Shown: piece after piece, positions 1 to 7,986 of the stretch
How positions within the stretch are numbered: position 1 is the first letter of the stretch
Layout: each line of letters begins with the position of its first letter
Source of the DNA: Methylococcaceae bacterium UBA7658
GTDB taxonomy: Bacteria; Pseudomonadota; Gammaproteobacteria; Methylococcales; Methylomonadaceae
DNA: 33,851 nt
Direction of reading: 5' to 3'
NCBI GenBank assembly: GCA_002483425.1
Contig: DLHW01000058.1
Coordinates: forward strand, 1-33,851
Translations under genes and position numbers: made by a program
Notes under the pieces: generated by a model
What the model saw: the letters and a program-made list of their open reading frames with translations, nothing else
Databases searched by the model: none
What the model was told of the DNA's origin: nothing

Positions 1-265
1 TACGTTTCCAAGATTTTCAGCGGGCGCTTCCCTTACACTATTTTTAGGGGGTTGATCCCGATAAAATCGTTGTAGTGACTTTTATGCATCTGCACAGGAA
101 ACCTGATTATTGGTTGGCTGGAATAAAAAAGTAGCTTTTAATCTTCCGCCCAAAACAAACTTTATCTTCCTGATAAACCTCACACGACAACACCCGGCAA
201 CCGAATAGATACACATTACATATCGTGTTGATGTCTTGCATCCGGTCAGGCCTGACTTAAACCCG

Positions 266-991
266 CTACCTCAAATCGGGATACTCTCGTAAAACCTGTC
301 CCCTAAACGCTTCGACGCCTTCTTCATTTTCGCGCTCGCACCTTGGTATCGTTACTTTGGTTTCCGCTAGCACTTTCATCGGCGCGGCAGCTAGAAACAC
401 AATCCGGTCGGCTAGCGTTATCGCCTCGCGGAGATCGTGGGTAACGAATAACACGGTATGTGGTCGCCGCCGCCAGAGGTTTAGCAATAAATTCCTGGCT
501 TGCCGCGCAACCGGCATATCCAAAGACACAAAAGGCTCGTCCAGCAACAGGACATCGGGATTGACCGCGAACGCCCGGATGATCGCGACCCTGCGGCACA
601 TACCCAACGACAGCCGTTCGGGATAAACGTGCTGGAATGGCGTTAGTTGCATGGCTTCCAATAAAGCATCGATAGTTTCGTAGGATGAATTATTTTCAAA
701 AACGAGTTCAATGTTTTCCCTGACTGTACGCCAAGGCAAAAGCCGGGGATTCTGAAAGACGTAACCCATTTTAGCTTGCGTTTGCCCCTGCCCTATTTTG
801 ACCTTGCCTGCATAATCGCTATCTAAACCGGCGAGAATGTTCAATAAGGTGGTCTTTCCGCAACCGGACGGACCGGCCAAACAAACAAACTCACCGGTAT
901 TGACTGTTAATTTAAAATCGGCGATGGCTAAATGCTGTTCCGCCTTACCTTTTTCCGGATAGCATTTGCTTTTAATGTCGATGGCGATCAT
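266..991 (-). CDS. ABC transporter ATP-binding protein, NitT/TauT (nitrate/sulfonate/taurine-type) family
   Basis: Cytoplasmic ATPase that would power the importer encoded just upstream (permease 1009-1758, binding protein 1764-2726). Of 241 residues, Walker A (GPSGCGKTT) lies at 40-48, the Q-loop at about 79-80, Walker B (VLLLDEP) at 147-153 and the H-loop histidine at 185. The ABC signature is degenerate: LSLGM at 127-131 instead of LSGGQ. Length is normal for the family, and ATG at 991 follows the permease stop by 17 nt, so the three genes form one operon with this gene last. The substrate cannot be read from the sequence. Sulfonates, nitrate, bicarbonate or thiamine precursors are all possible for the family. 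Family assignment is secure, substrate unknown. Confidence 0.9.
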   Translation of the reverse strand: MIAIDIKSKCYPEKGKAEQHLAIADFKLTVNTGEFVCLAGPSGCGKTTLLNILAGLDSDYAGKVKIGQGQTQAKMGYVFQNPRLLPWRTVRENIELVFENNSSYETIDALLEAMQLTPFQHVYPERLSLGMCRRVAIIRAFAVNPDVLLLDEPFVSLDMPVARQARNLLLNLWRRRPHTVLFVTHDLREAITLADRIVFLAAAPMKVLAETKVTIPRCERENEEGVEAFRGQVLREYPDLR

Positions 992-1008
992 CGTATGTTA
1001 TCGTTCAA

Positions 1009-1758
1009 TCAGCGCCGCCAGCGTTGCGCCTTGTTGTCCAAAGGCTTCAACATCAGCCATTCCAGCGACTGAATGATAGCAACAAACGCAAGGGTATACG
1101 CAAGGATACTGGCGACATCGAATAATTGAAAAAATAAATGCAACTGATAACCCATACCGTTGCTGCGCCCGAGCAATTCGACGACGAGGATGATTTTCCA
1201 CACCAGCGCTAATCCGGAACGGGTTGCGCCCATTACATACGGATAAAGCTGGGGCCAAACTACATGTTGCAGCGTTTTACGTGTGCCGAAGCGGTAGCAG
1301 CGCGCCATCTCGAGCAAATCTTGATCCAAAGCGCGCGCGCCTTCGCGGATGGTGACGACGACATTAGGCAACTTATTGACGACAACCGCCAAAATCGCCG
1401 CCGCTTCGGTGAGCCCGAACCAGACATAGCACAAAATGATGGTGACTAGAGCCGGTATATTCAGAAAGATAACCAGCCAGTTATCGAAGAAAGCATCGAG
1501 CTTGTTGTTACGGCCAAGAAGAATGCCGAGGGCGCAACCCAGTAGCATAGCAACGCCGAAACTGACGATCAGTCTGAGCAAAGTCATGCCCAAATGGAAT
1601 GGGATTTGGCCGTTTTCGCAACCTTGCCAAAACACTTTGCCGACAACAAACGGCGAGGGCAAAACGGCGCTGTTCATTACAACGGACGCAAACTGCCATA
1701 AAGCCAACAATACCGCTAACGATAATCCCGGCAAAAATTTTTTAATAGTGTCCGGCAC
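1009..1758 (-). CDS. ABC transporter permease, NitT/TauT family (BPD_transp_1)
   Basis: Inner-membrane permease of 249 residues with about six hydrophobic spans. The EAA-type cytoplasmic loop that contacts the ATPase is visible (REGARALDQDLLEMARCY, then the ...VVWPQLYPYVMG segment). The C-terminal part, with GLALVWKIILVVELLG, is typical of SsuC/TauC/NrtB permeases. The start is GTG at 1758, only 5 nt after the stop of the binding-protein gene, and the ATPase gene follows 17 nt after the stop. This spacing argues for translational coupling in the order binding protein, permease, ATPase. Substrate not determinable from sequence. Confidence 0.88.
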   Translation of the reverse strand: MPDTIKKFLPGLSLAVLLALWQFASVVMNSAVLPSPFVVGKVFWQGCENGQIPFHLGMTLLRLIVSFGVAMLLGCALGILLGRNNKLDAFFDNWLVIFLNIPALVTIILCYVWFGLTEAAAILAVVVNKLPNVVVTIREGARALDQDLLEMARCYRFGTRKTLQHVVWPQLYPYVMGATRSGLALVWKIILVVELLGRSNGMGYQLHLFFQLFDVASILAYTLAFVAIIQSLEWLMLKPLDNKAQRWRR

Positions 1759-1763
1759 GTTGA

Positions 1764-2726
1764 TCAGTTAGGCGTCCAAAAGGTCCCCGGCTGCACATGC
1801 GCGGATTTTCCGGTGAGCTGGTTATCGCTCACTGCTCTGAGTAAGCCGTAAATCCTTTCCGCCGCCTGTTGTTCAGGTTTGCCCCATGCGCTAACCGCAC
1901 CCTCGCAATAGCGTTGACGCAACTTGTTCTGTTCGGCGACAGCATCGGTTTGGGTCAAAGGCAACACTTTTTTCCAATCGGCATCGGATGTACATAACCG
2001 TTGTTTGGCTTCTTTTCCGGCTTGAAAAAAGCTATTGAGTCCAGTCTTATGCTTGTCCGCCCAGCTTTGTTTGAACACATAACCCAGTACCGGAACGCTT
2101 TCTTGAATCCCTAAACTCTTTACAATACTTTTGCCGTCAAGCAATTGACGAAAACCTTGCGTCTCCAACTTAGCGCCAAAATGCCAATAATTGAGCGCCG
2201 CATCCACCCGGCCTTGTTTTAGCTGCTCGTTAATCAACGGCGGCGCGCCGAAAACCTTGTCGACGTTCGCATTCAAATCGATGTTCTCTCTTTGGGCCAA
2301 GGCTTGCAGCAACAGCCAGTTTTTATCCAATTCGCCGCCCGCAATCCCCAGCTTTTTGCCTTTCAATCCGGCTAAGGACTTTATTGGGCTATTACCGGGG
2401 ACCATCAACGAACCTGAGATGGTAGAATACGGAACAAACGTAAAATCGCTTCCCTCAGACCGCATTCTGGACACCCAAATCCAGTCGGAAACAATCATAT
2501 CCACTGTGCCGGACTGTAAGGCGATTTTGCCGGCTTCGGAATTGGCGAGAGATAAAGGTTCTATCTTGAAACCGGACGTTATAGTCCGATCATTTGCTTC
2601 CAGTAACAGCAACTCCCAAGCTAAAGTACCGGTCGCCTGAACACCCAGACGGATGGTTGGCGTTTCTGCGGCCAAACTGCTTATCGAAAAACTACAACAT
2701 AATAAAAATAATTTAAAGCATTTCAT
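1764..2726 (-). CDS. Periplasmic substrate-binding protein, NitT/TauT (SsuA/THI5-like) family
   Basis: 320-residue exported binding protein, first gene of the ABC importer operon. A Sec signal peptide is evident (MKCFKLFLLCCSF, hydrophobic core, cleavage near SLAA/ETPT). The mature part has the type-2 periplasmic-binding-protein layout: an early beta strand (IRLGVQATGTLAWELL), a central GLKGKKLGIAGG segment that starts the second lobe, and AALNYWHFGAKLE where the SsuA family usually contacts ligand. It lacks a lipobox and so is soluble in the periplasm. Its promoter should lie in 2727-2930, where I could not single out a convincing -35/-10 pair. The ligand is unknown. Homologues of this type are often annotated as taurine, sulfonate or nitrate binding on weak grounds. 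Confidence 0.87.
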   Translation of the reverse strand: MKCFKLFLLCCSFSISSLAAETPTIRLGVQATGTLAWELLLLEANDRTITSGFKIEPLSLANSEAGKIALQSGTVDMIVSDWIWVSRMRSEGSDFTFVPYSTISGSLMVPGNSPIKSLAGLKGKKLGIAGGELDKNWLLLQALAQRENIDLNANVDKVFGAPPLINEQLKQGRVDAALNYWHFGAKLETQGFRQLLDGKSIVKSLGIQESVPVLGYVFKQSWADKHKTGLNSFFQAGKEAKQRLCTSDADWKKVLPLTQTDAVAEQNKLRQRYCEGAVSAWGKPEQQAAERIYGLLRAVSDNQLTGKSAHVQPGTFWTPN

Positions 2727-2936
2727 AATCTGACTGAATTTTATAACCTCAACGAGAACGCAATTTTATCTGTAAGACGCAACAAAAGCGAAGCGGTTAA
2801 CCTGAATCTATTGCGGTGATTAAAACTGGGTAGGCATTTTCAAGAGGTAGCCAAGTTTCCGTCCTATCTATTTAGAGATACCGGCGAAGATGGATAAAAA
2901 ATGTGCATTTTATAAATCAAAAATGGGACTATCAAT

Positions 2937-2976
2937 AAAAGTACTCTTAACGCATTGTTTGTTTTAAGGTACTTTT
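2937..2976 (-). terminator. Candidate rho-independent terminator downstream of regA
   Basis: Near-perfect inverted repeat: AAAAGTACTCTTAA (2937-2950) against TTAAGGTACTTTT (2964-2976), with one unpaired base and a 13-nt loop. Read on the minus strand the 3' arm ends in ACTTTTATT, a short U-rich tail. It lies about 55 nt past the regA stop and before the ABC operon, whose transcription runs in the same direction, so it probably separates the two units. The stem is A/U-rich, so termination may be partial. Confidence 0.5.
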
Positions 2977-3030
2977 GAGATAGACCTATTTAAAGCTGTT
3001 AACCATACTCTTTAAAATACGCAGTCTTTT

Positions 3031-3579
3031 TTACTCTTTAACCGGCCGTTTTTCCAGTTTTCTTTGCAAGGTGCGCCGGTGCATGTTTAACGCGCGGGCG
3101 GCGGCCGAGATATTGCCGTCGTGCTGAAATAAGATTTTTTGTAAATGCTCCCACTCCAAACGCTTTGCAGACGGTGGATTTTTATTGATCGAAACGCCCG
3201 CATCACCCTCGTTTTTACTCAGAGCGGCTACGATTTCATCGGCGTTAGCGGGTTTGGTTAAATAATGGATTGCACCGAGTTTTATCGCTTCAACCGCAGT
3301 AGCGATACTCGCAAATCCGGTCAGCATCACACAAGCTGTATTCGCATCCAAAGAAATCAATTTTTTAACCAACTCCAATCCCGATTCATGACCGATTCGT
3401 AAATCGATTACCGCATATTCAGGCAAATAGAGTTCTGCTAACGCTAATCCCTTTTCGAGATTATGCGCAACCAGCACATCGAACCCCCTTCTTTCCAAAG
3501 CCGCTTTCAATACTTTACAAAATACCTTATCGTCGTCCACGAGCAGCAGCACCGGCTGGTCGGTAACCTCATCACTCAT
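3031..3579 (-). CDS. regA: Redox response regulator, RegA/PrrA/ActR family
   Basis: DNA-binding response regulator partner of the RegB-like kinase encoded immediately upstream. Counting from the ATG at 3579 (182 residues), the receiver domain has the acidic pair in LLLVDDD (11-17), the phosphoacceptor Asp59 in AVIDLR, and the LTGFAS and LTKP switch segments. A linker leads to a C-terminal Fis-type helix-turn-helix ending in ALNMHRRTLQRKLEKRP, a hallmark of RegA/PrrA/ActR. Start choice: GGAGG occupies 3586-3590, directly against the ATG at 3585 (too close) but 6 nt from the ATG at 3579, so 3579 is preferred. That ATG overlaps the kinase stop by 8 nt (ATGAGTGA). In other proteobacteria this family controls respiration, carbon and nitrogen fixation and redox balance. 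The targets here are unknown, apart from a matching operator at 5393-5409. Confidence 0.93.
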   Translation of the reverse strand: MSDEVTDQPVLLLVDDDKVFCKVLKAALERRGFDVLVAHNLEKGLALAELYLPEYAVIDLRIGHESGLELVKKLISLDANTACVMLTGFASIATAVEAIKLGAIHYLTKPANADEIVAALSKNEGDAGVSINKNPPSAKRLEWEHLQKILFQHDGNISAAARALNMHRRTLQRKLEKRPVKE

Positions 3580-4948
3580 TCTCATCCTCCGTATTTTTCA
3601 ATAACGGTAGCGTTATTTCTACACAGGCTCCGCCCGAATCTTCGTTGCGCAGTTCAATTTTACCGCCCAACCTGTTTATAGTGGAATAAGCCAGGAATAA
3701 ACCGACGCCCAAACCCTTATTTTTGCTACTAACCGGTTGTTTTCCTATTAATTTAATAATTTCAGGCGAAAATCCTGGGCCGTAATCCCGGATTTTTAAC
3801 ACCATTTCGTCCCGATCCCAATTAGCGTGAAATTCAACCCCTTGCTCGGATCCGGAAGCTTCGGCCGCATTATTTAAGATATTAATCAGCGCATGCGTCA
3901 GCGTACGTTCGGCAATAATTTGCGCCTCGGAGGATACATTGGGATCAATGAAGTAACTTAATTTAGCCGTAGGCTTATGGGTCCGCCATTGCGAAACGAC
4001 ATCGCCTAGATAGTAGGTCAAGAGCATCGCCTTACCAGACTCCGCCCGCATTTCACCGGCGGAAGCCGACATAAACGATAAGGTATCCTTGCAACGGCTG
4101 ACTTGGTTTTGCAAAATCTCCATTTTTTCATTAATTTCTGGGAAATCGTCCTGGGGAAATTCTTGCAACAACTCGTGAACGACAATCGCGATTGTTCCTA
4201 ACGGCGTCCCCATGTCATGCGCCGCACTCGCCGCCAGCGTGCCCAGCGCAACGACGCTTTCATCGCGCAATGCTTGTTCGCGGGCTTCGGCTAAACTGCG
4301 CTCCCGGTTCTTAAGCGTATTGGCTAATTCGACAACAAAAAACGCCACGATACCCGCACTGAATACGAAACCGAACCACATCCCGAACATATGAAGATTG
4401 TAGTAGTGATTGTCGCTAATCTGATGTTGCTTCTGCAACATTTCATAATTAATCATGCTAGGGCTGGGATGAAACAAGGCAGCATCTGGGGCGTGCGGTT
4501 CTATGGAGGGTAACGGCACATTAAATGCTATTAGAATTGAATACATAGACGTTGTTAATATAACCATATACCAAGCGTAGGCTTGCGGCAACATAATTGC
4601 CGTGATAATCAGAGGTAATAAAAACACCCATGTGATCGGGTTTGAGGCTCCACCGGTTAAATACAGCAGCGCTGCGATCGAAAACACATCGATACAAATT
4701 TGGGAAAATATCTCCATTTCCGTCACCGGATCGTCCGTTTGCAAACGCATCGAGGTATACATATTAACCACGATAATGGCCACGATAACCAACCATAACT
4801 GCTGTTCGGGAATTTGAATATTCAGCCCGTACACAAACATGACGACCAGAAATCCTTCCCCTAATATCATCATATTTCTAAGTATAAATAACCACTTAAG
4901 ATTTTGACGTGGAGAAATTTCAGATTTTGGTAATACTTGGGTCAGCAT
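3572..4948 (-). CDS. regB: Redox-sensing histidine kinase, RegB/PrrB/ActS family
   Basis: Inner-membrane kinase, 458 residues from the ATG at 4948. The N-terminal half has about six hydrophobic spans. Residues 99-104 read GGASNP, matching the GGxxNP quinone-binding motif of RegB. The H-box is AAHDMGTPLG with His244; RegB homologues usually read AHELGTPL. Cys286 (in VSRCKDTL) sits where RegB has its redox-active cysteine. The ATP-binding domain shows NILNNAAEA (N box) and GLGVGLFLAYS (G box). The loop before the last span is long and His-rich (about 145-185). The frame stays open upstream to a TTG at 5074, but family members begin close to the SPRQNLKWLF segment, so 4948 is preferred; the ribosome site is weak for either. 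A strong promoter candidate lies at 5329-5357. Confidence 0.9.
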   Translation of the reverse strand: MLTQVLPKSEISPRQNLKWLFILRNMMILGEGFLVVMFVYGLNIQIPEQQLWLVIVAIIVVNMYTSMRLQTDDPVTEMEIFSQICIDVFSIAALLYLTGGASNPITWVFLLPLIITAIMLPQAYAWYMVILTTSMYSILIAFNVPLPSIEPHAPDAALFHPSPSMINYEMLQKQHQISDNHYYNLHMFGMWFGFVFSAGIVAFFVVELANTLKNRERSLAEAREQALRDESVVALGTLAASAAHDMGTPLGTIAIVVHELLQEFPQDDFPEINEKMEILQNQVSRCKDTLSFMSASAGEMRAESGKAMLLTYYLGDVVSQWRTHKPTAKLSYFIDPNVSSEAQIIAERTLTHALINILNNAAEASGSEQGVEFHANWDRDEMVLKIRDYGPGFSPEIIKLIGKQPVSSKNKGLGVGLFLAYSTINRLGGKIELRNEDSGGACVEITLPLLKNTEDENE

Positions 4949-5328
4949 GGTTTTTTGAATGTCTGAAAGCACTAAGATCGGGGACCTATGATATAGGTTG
5001 CTTTTGGATTCAACAAGAACGTTGCACTTAACAGGATGCGGGAATAAGCTGTCGTTTATTTTATTGTTTCGCAATGATGAGCTTTTAACCTCCGCTCACC
5101 CTCTTACTCTCAATTACTGAGTCTACGATAAGCGCTGCGCTTCGATTAGCGCCGTATTTAACTCTGTAGAGATTAATAGTTCAAACATTAAAGGAAAAGG
5201 CCGGATCGTCAAGTTTCCGGCACTGCAATCTAAAAGCTTTTGTAAACAAACGGTTGACACTGTATCAATTCAGTCTGAAAAAATCTCATTTAGATTGACT
5301 TTTAACGTTAGCCGTTTGTTAAAAACTA

Positions 5329-5357
5329 ATTATATTTATTAAAAATCAATTTGTTAA
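5329..5357 (-). promoter_or_regulatory. Predicted sigma-70 promoter for regBA
   Basis: On the minus strand TTAACA (5352-5357) is separated by exactly 17 nt from a perfect TATAAT (5329-5334). Transcription would start near 5322 and run into regB, leaving a long leader of roughly 370 nt to the ATG at 4948. The RegA-type palindrome at 5393-5409 is centred about 80 nt upstream of this start. Read by eye, not tested. Confidence 0.55.
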
Positions 5358-5392
5358 GATTCTCTATTAATGTTTTTTAACATGAACCAAGG

Positions 5393-5409
5393 TGCGACAA
5401 TTTGTCGCA
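5393..5409. promoter_or_regulatory. RegA/PrrA/ActR-type operator (inverted repeat)
   Basis: TGCGACAATTTGTCGCA is a perfect 7-bp dyad around a 3-nt centre. It fits the published GCGNC-Nx-GNCGC form for RegA/PrrA sites, here with a 5-nt gap. It lies between the divergent regBA promoter (5329-5357) and the plus-strand promoter at 5417-5446, ending 7 nt upstream of that -35 box. The encoded regulator lies about 2 kb away on the same strand as regB. Sequence match is direct; regulation is inferred. Confidence 0.6.
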
Positions 5410-5416
5410 TCCACAA

Positions 5417-5446
5417 TTGACTAAACCGTTGGTATTATATTACTAA
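5417..5446 (+). promoter_or_regulatory. Predicted promoter of the small RNA
   Basis: TTGACT (5417-5422) is followed after 18 nt by TACTAA (5441-5446), predicting a start near 5453. TATTAC at 5438-5443 is an alternative -10 with 15-nt spacing. The operator palindrome is centred at 5401, about 52 nt before the predicted start, a position typical of an activator. Confidence 0.45.
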
Positions 5447-5452
5447 CTTTTA

Positions 5453-5538
5453 AGGGTTCTAAGGAACCACGATAGCTGAAAGTTGCGTTATATCCTTCCT
5501 AATCTGCAAAAGACGGTTGCCAAACCGTCTTTTTTTTT
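5453..5538 (+). ncRNA. Candidate RegA-controlled small RNA, about 85 nt
   Basis: No reading frame with an ATG exists here, yet the stretch begins at a predicted promoter and ends in a textbook terminator. The predicted RNA has a 5' hairpin (GGTTC 5455-5459, loop TAAG, GAACC 5464-5468). A mostly unpaired middle follows, with a pyrimidine patch TATCCTTCC (5490-5499) complementary to purine-rich ribosome-binding sites. The terminator hairpin at 5508-5533 closes it. This is the usual layout of a base-pairing regulatory RNA. The upstream dyad suggests redox control through RegA. I do not recognise it as a named RNA family. It could instead be the 3' end of a longer leader or an attenuated transcript. 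Length and start are estimates. Confidence 0.55.
5508..5538 (+). terminator. Strong rho-independent terminator
   Basis: AAAAGACGGTT (5508-5518) pairs perfectly with AACCGTCTTTT (5523-5533) around the loop GCCA, and an unbroken run of nine T ends at 5538. The U-tract is on the plus strand, but no plus-strand protein gene lies upstream, which is the main evidence for an RNA gene at 5453. Confidence 0.88.
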
Positions 5539-5572
5539 GTCCGCTACTCGCTTTACCGGCTCAAAAAAAAAT

Positions 5573-6208
5573 TTAGTCATTGAAACAAACACCTAACCCG
5601 CCCAATCCGCAATAACCTTGAGGGTTTTTAGCCAAATATTGTTGATGGTAATCCTCGGCATAATAAAACTCACAGGCGGGCAGAATCTCGGTCGTTATCG
5701 TACCGAACCCAAATTGGCTTAGACGTCCCTGGTACTGTGTTTTAGATCGTAAAGCTTCATCCCGTTGCGCCTCGTTATAGGTATAAATCGCCGACCGGTA
5801 TTGACTGCCGATATCATTGCCTTGCCTCATCCCTTGAGTGGGATTGTGCGATTGCCAGAACAGAGTGAGCAAATCGCTGTAAGTGACGAGTACAGGGTCG
5901 TAGATCACCCTAACCACTTCGGCATGGCCGGTTAAGCCGGTGCATATTTCTTGGTAAGTGGGATTGGGCGTAAATCCGCCGCTGTATCCAACTGCAGTAC
6001 TGTAGATATTCGGATATTGCCAGAATTTGCGCTCCGCACCCCAGAAACACCCCAAGCCGAATAAGGCCAAAGCCGTATGATCCGGAAAAGGAGGAACAAT
6101 AGAACTGCCCAAGATATAATGTTTGCTGAAAACCGGCATGGGCGAATCGCGTCCCGGCAAAGCTTTTTCGGGATTGGGAAGAGTGAGCTTTTTACTGGGA
6201 AAAATCAT
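5573..6208 (-). CDS. msrA: Peptide methionine-S-sulfoxide reductase MsrA
   Basis: Reduces the S-epimer of methionine sulfoxide in proteins, with thioredoxin as the usual reductant. The 211 residues match the length of the long E. coli-type enzyme (212). The catalytic motif GCFWG carries Cys54. Resolving cysteines are Cys200 (GYCGLGG) and Cys208 near the C terminus (GVCFND), the arrangement of the three-cysteine MsrA class. The glutamate- and tyrosine-containing segments GYSGG, GHAEVV and YHQQYL are present. No signal peptide, so cytoplasmic. The gene is transcribed divergently from hslO across 87 nt, placing two protein-repair functions against oxidation side by side. Possible shared regulation is inference. 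The stop lies just downstream of the sRNA terminator and converges with it. Confidence 0.95.
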   Translation of the reverse strand: MIFPSKKLTLPNPEKALPGRDSPMPVFSKHYILGSSIVPPFPDHTALALFGLGCFWGAERKFWQYPNIYSTAVGYSGGFTPNPTYQEICTGLTGHAEVVRVIYDPVLVTYSDLLTLFWQSHNPTQGMRQGNDIGSQYRSAIYTYNEAQRDEALRSKTQYQGRLSQFGFGTITTEILPACEFYYAEDYHQQYLAKNPQGYCGLGGLGVCFND

Positions 6209-6295
6209 ACCGGCTAAAACATATTTGGTTTATATTAAACCTAAGCCTACTATATTTTAGAATCAATAGAAAGCAAGCGAAAAACTTGGATCATC

Positions 6296-7168
6296 ATGTC
6301 ACAACAAGACGTTCTACACCGATTTTTATTTGAAGAACTGGGTATTCGCGGATTGTGGGTCCGGTTGGCGAAAAGCTGGCAAACGGCGCAACTGCATCAA
6401 AAATCCTCAATCGAAGTTCAATTACAACTGGGACAGGCGTTAACCGCCGTGGTTTTATTGTCCTCCACCATTAAATTTAAAGGCTCTTTAATTCTACAGG
6501 CTCAAGGCGATGGGGCTATAAAAACTCTGGTCGCACAAGCAACTCATGATCGTAAAATCAGAGGCTTGGTGATCGGCAAAGAGACCGGTCAAGCCGGTAA
6601 TTTCCAAAATATGTTTGGAGACGGACGCTTAGTTATAACCGTATCGCCGGACAACGCCAGCACTTACCAAGGCATCGTTCCGTTAACAGGGGATAATTTA
6701 GCAACGGTTTTAGAAAACTACTTCATCCATTCCGAACAACTCAATACGAAATTATGGTTATTCGCCGATACCGGACAAACGACCGGTCTGCTTATTCAAG
6801 AATTGCCTTCCCAACAGAACGATAACACCGGCTGGGACCGTATCGCCATTTTAGCGGACACCGTTACCGGACGCGAACTCCAAACCCTTGATTGCGAAGA
6901 CATGCTGTACCGCCTCTTTAACGAGGAGAAGGTCAGGCTTTACGATGCCGAAGCGGTTACTTTCGATTGTTCCTGTTCGCGGCTTAAAATTGAAAATGCC
7001 TTGCGTCTGATCGGACGGGAAGAACTCGACAGCGTATTGAAAGAACGCGGCCATATTGAAGTCAATTGCGAGTTCTGTAATAAACAATACCGTTTCGACC
7101 CAATCGATGTCGAACACTTATTAAGGCAATCGATAACGCCGCCCAACGATCCTGAGTTACGCCATTAA
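6296..7168 (+). CDS. hslO: Redox-regulated chaperone Hsp33
   Basis: Holdase chaperone activated by oxidation and unfolding. The 290 residues are the usual length. The N-terminal Hsp33 core begins DVLHRFLFEELGIRG. The C-terminal zinc switch is complete: Cys225-x-Cys227 (FDCSCSR) and Cys258-x-x-Cys261 (NCEFCNK). The four cysteines bind zinc when reduced and form disulfides on oxidation. Cytoplasmic, no signal sequence. It diverges from msrA. The lipoprotein gene starts 52 nt downstream on the same strand, so read-through into the lipoprotein-kinase-regulator group is possible. Confidence 0.95.
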   Translation: MSQQDVLHRFLFEELGIRGLWVRLAKSWQTAQLHQKSSIEVQLQLGQALTAVVLLSSTIKFKGSLILQAQGDGAIKTLVAQATHDRKIRGLVIGKETGQAGNFQNMFGDGRLVITVSPDNASTYQGIVPLTGDNLATVLENYFIHSEQLNTKLWLFADTGQTTGLLIQELPSQQNDNTGWDRIAILADTVTGRELQTLDCEDMLYRLFNEEKVRLYDAEAVTFDCSCSRLKIENALRLIGREELDSVLKERGHIEVNCEFCNKQYRFDPIDVEHLLRQSITPPNDPELRH

Positions 7169-7220
7169 TCCGACGCAATTTCCGAAACTGTTCTCACTAT
7201 TAATCTCTTATCGATAAACC

Positions 7221-7982
7221 ATGATGCCATCTAAAAAGATACGAATCGTCAGCCTTATTATTCTGGCCTTGTTGTTAACCGGGTGCGCGCACTGGTGGCG
7301 GGCTTTTAAAACTTATCAACAAATGAGCGAGTTCGATAAGTACTTCAACGTGACCGTTACGGATGACTTTACTTTGAATTTCAAGGAACCGGTCATGCTG
7401 AGCGAAGATTTCATCACGTTGGCGCATCTTCGGCCGACCGAGGAAACGGCCAAACCGGAGGGCAAACATTGGCGCTACTGGTTCCGCAAGGTAGACGGTT
7501 ATAAAAAAATCGTCACCCCTGAAGTTAAATTTTATTCGGCCATGAACTTTAATAAGGAAGACAAATTAACGGCTTGGTCGTTTTCACCGCTTTTTTTGGA
7601 AATTGCTCCGCCCAAATTCCTGGAGGTTTCCTTGCGCTCGATCGGTGGCGGGGAAATCAATAAAGATAAAATGCAATTACGCGGCAACTCCGATTTAATT
7701 AAAAAAATTGCCGACGATTTACCCAAAAAATCGGCGGTCGTCGCTAAATTAGGCGATCCTTTTGAAATTAAAAAGGAAAAAGATAAGGAAATCTACATTT
7801 ACCGGTTTTTACTCGATACTAAAACTATCGAAGAAGGTTATGAAAAGAACGCTTTAAATGAAGTTAAACTCAGCTTCGACAACAAAACCCAAGAACTCGT
7901 CAGGATGGCGGGCAACTTTGCCGGTTTGAAAATATCTATCAATTACAAGAAATTCCAAGACAAAACCGCGGACGAATCATAA
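7221..7982 (+). CDS. Outer-membrane lipoprotein of unknown function, linked to a two-component system
   Basis: 253 residues. An N-terminal hydrophobic stretch ends in the lipobox LTGC (19-22), so Cys22 should be lipidated. The next residues (Ala-His) give no inner-membrane retention signal, suggesting the outer membrane. The remainder is soluble, mixed alpha/beta and lysine-rich, with several YxxY and WRYWFR aromatic patches. I recognise no named domain. The kinase gene begins 4 nt after its stop, and the response regulator overlaps the kinase, so this gene is almost surely co-transcribed with them. A role in envelope sensing or signal presentation to the kinase is inference. It could equally be a structural or lipid-handling lipoprotein that merely shares the operon. 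Confidence 0.85.
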   Translation: MMPSKKIRIVSLIILALLLTGCAHWWRAFKTYQQMSEFDKYFNVTVTDDFTLNFKEPVMLSEDFITLAHLRPTEETAKPEGKHWRYWFRKVDGYKKIVTPEVKFYSAMNFNKEDKLTAWSFSPLFLEIAPPKFLEVSLRSIGGGEINKDKMQLRGNSDLIKKIADDLPKKSAVVAKLGDPFEIKKEKDKEIYIYRFLLDTKTIEEGYEKNALNEVKLSFDNKTQELVRMAGNFAGLKISINYKKFQDKTADES

Positions 7983-7986
7983 CGGC

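Noticed and set aside
245..256. 12-bp palindrome GTCAGGCCTGAC after the ABC operon
   Set aside because: Short, no U-run and no nearby gene start. Region 1-265 otherwise shows nothing I can support.
4949..5074. 42-residue N-terminal extension of regB from a TTG at 5074
   Set aside because: TTG start with its nearest GGAGG too far away (about 13 nt); the added residues look non-membrane and precede the usual family start. Not fully excluded.
5104..5150. AAGCGCTGCGCTT dyad and CGATAAGCGC/CGATTAGCGC repeat upstream of regB
   Set aside because: Short and inside the predicted regB leader; could be a leader structure but nothing distinguishes it from chance.
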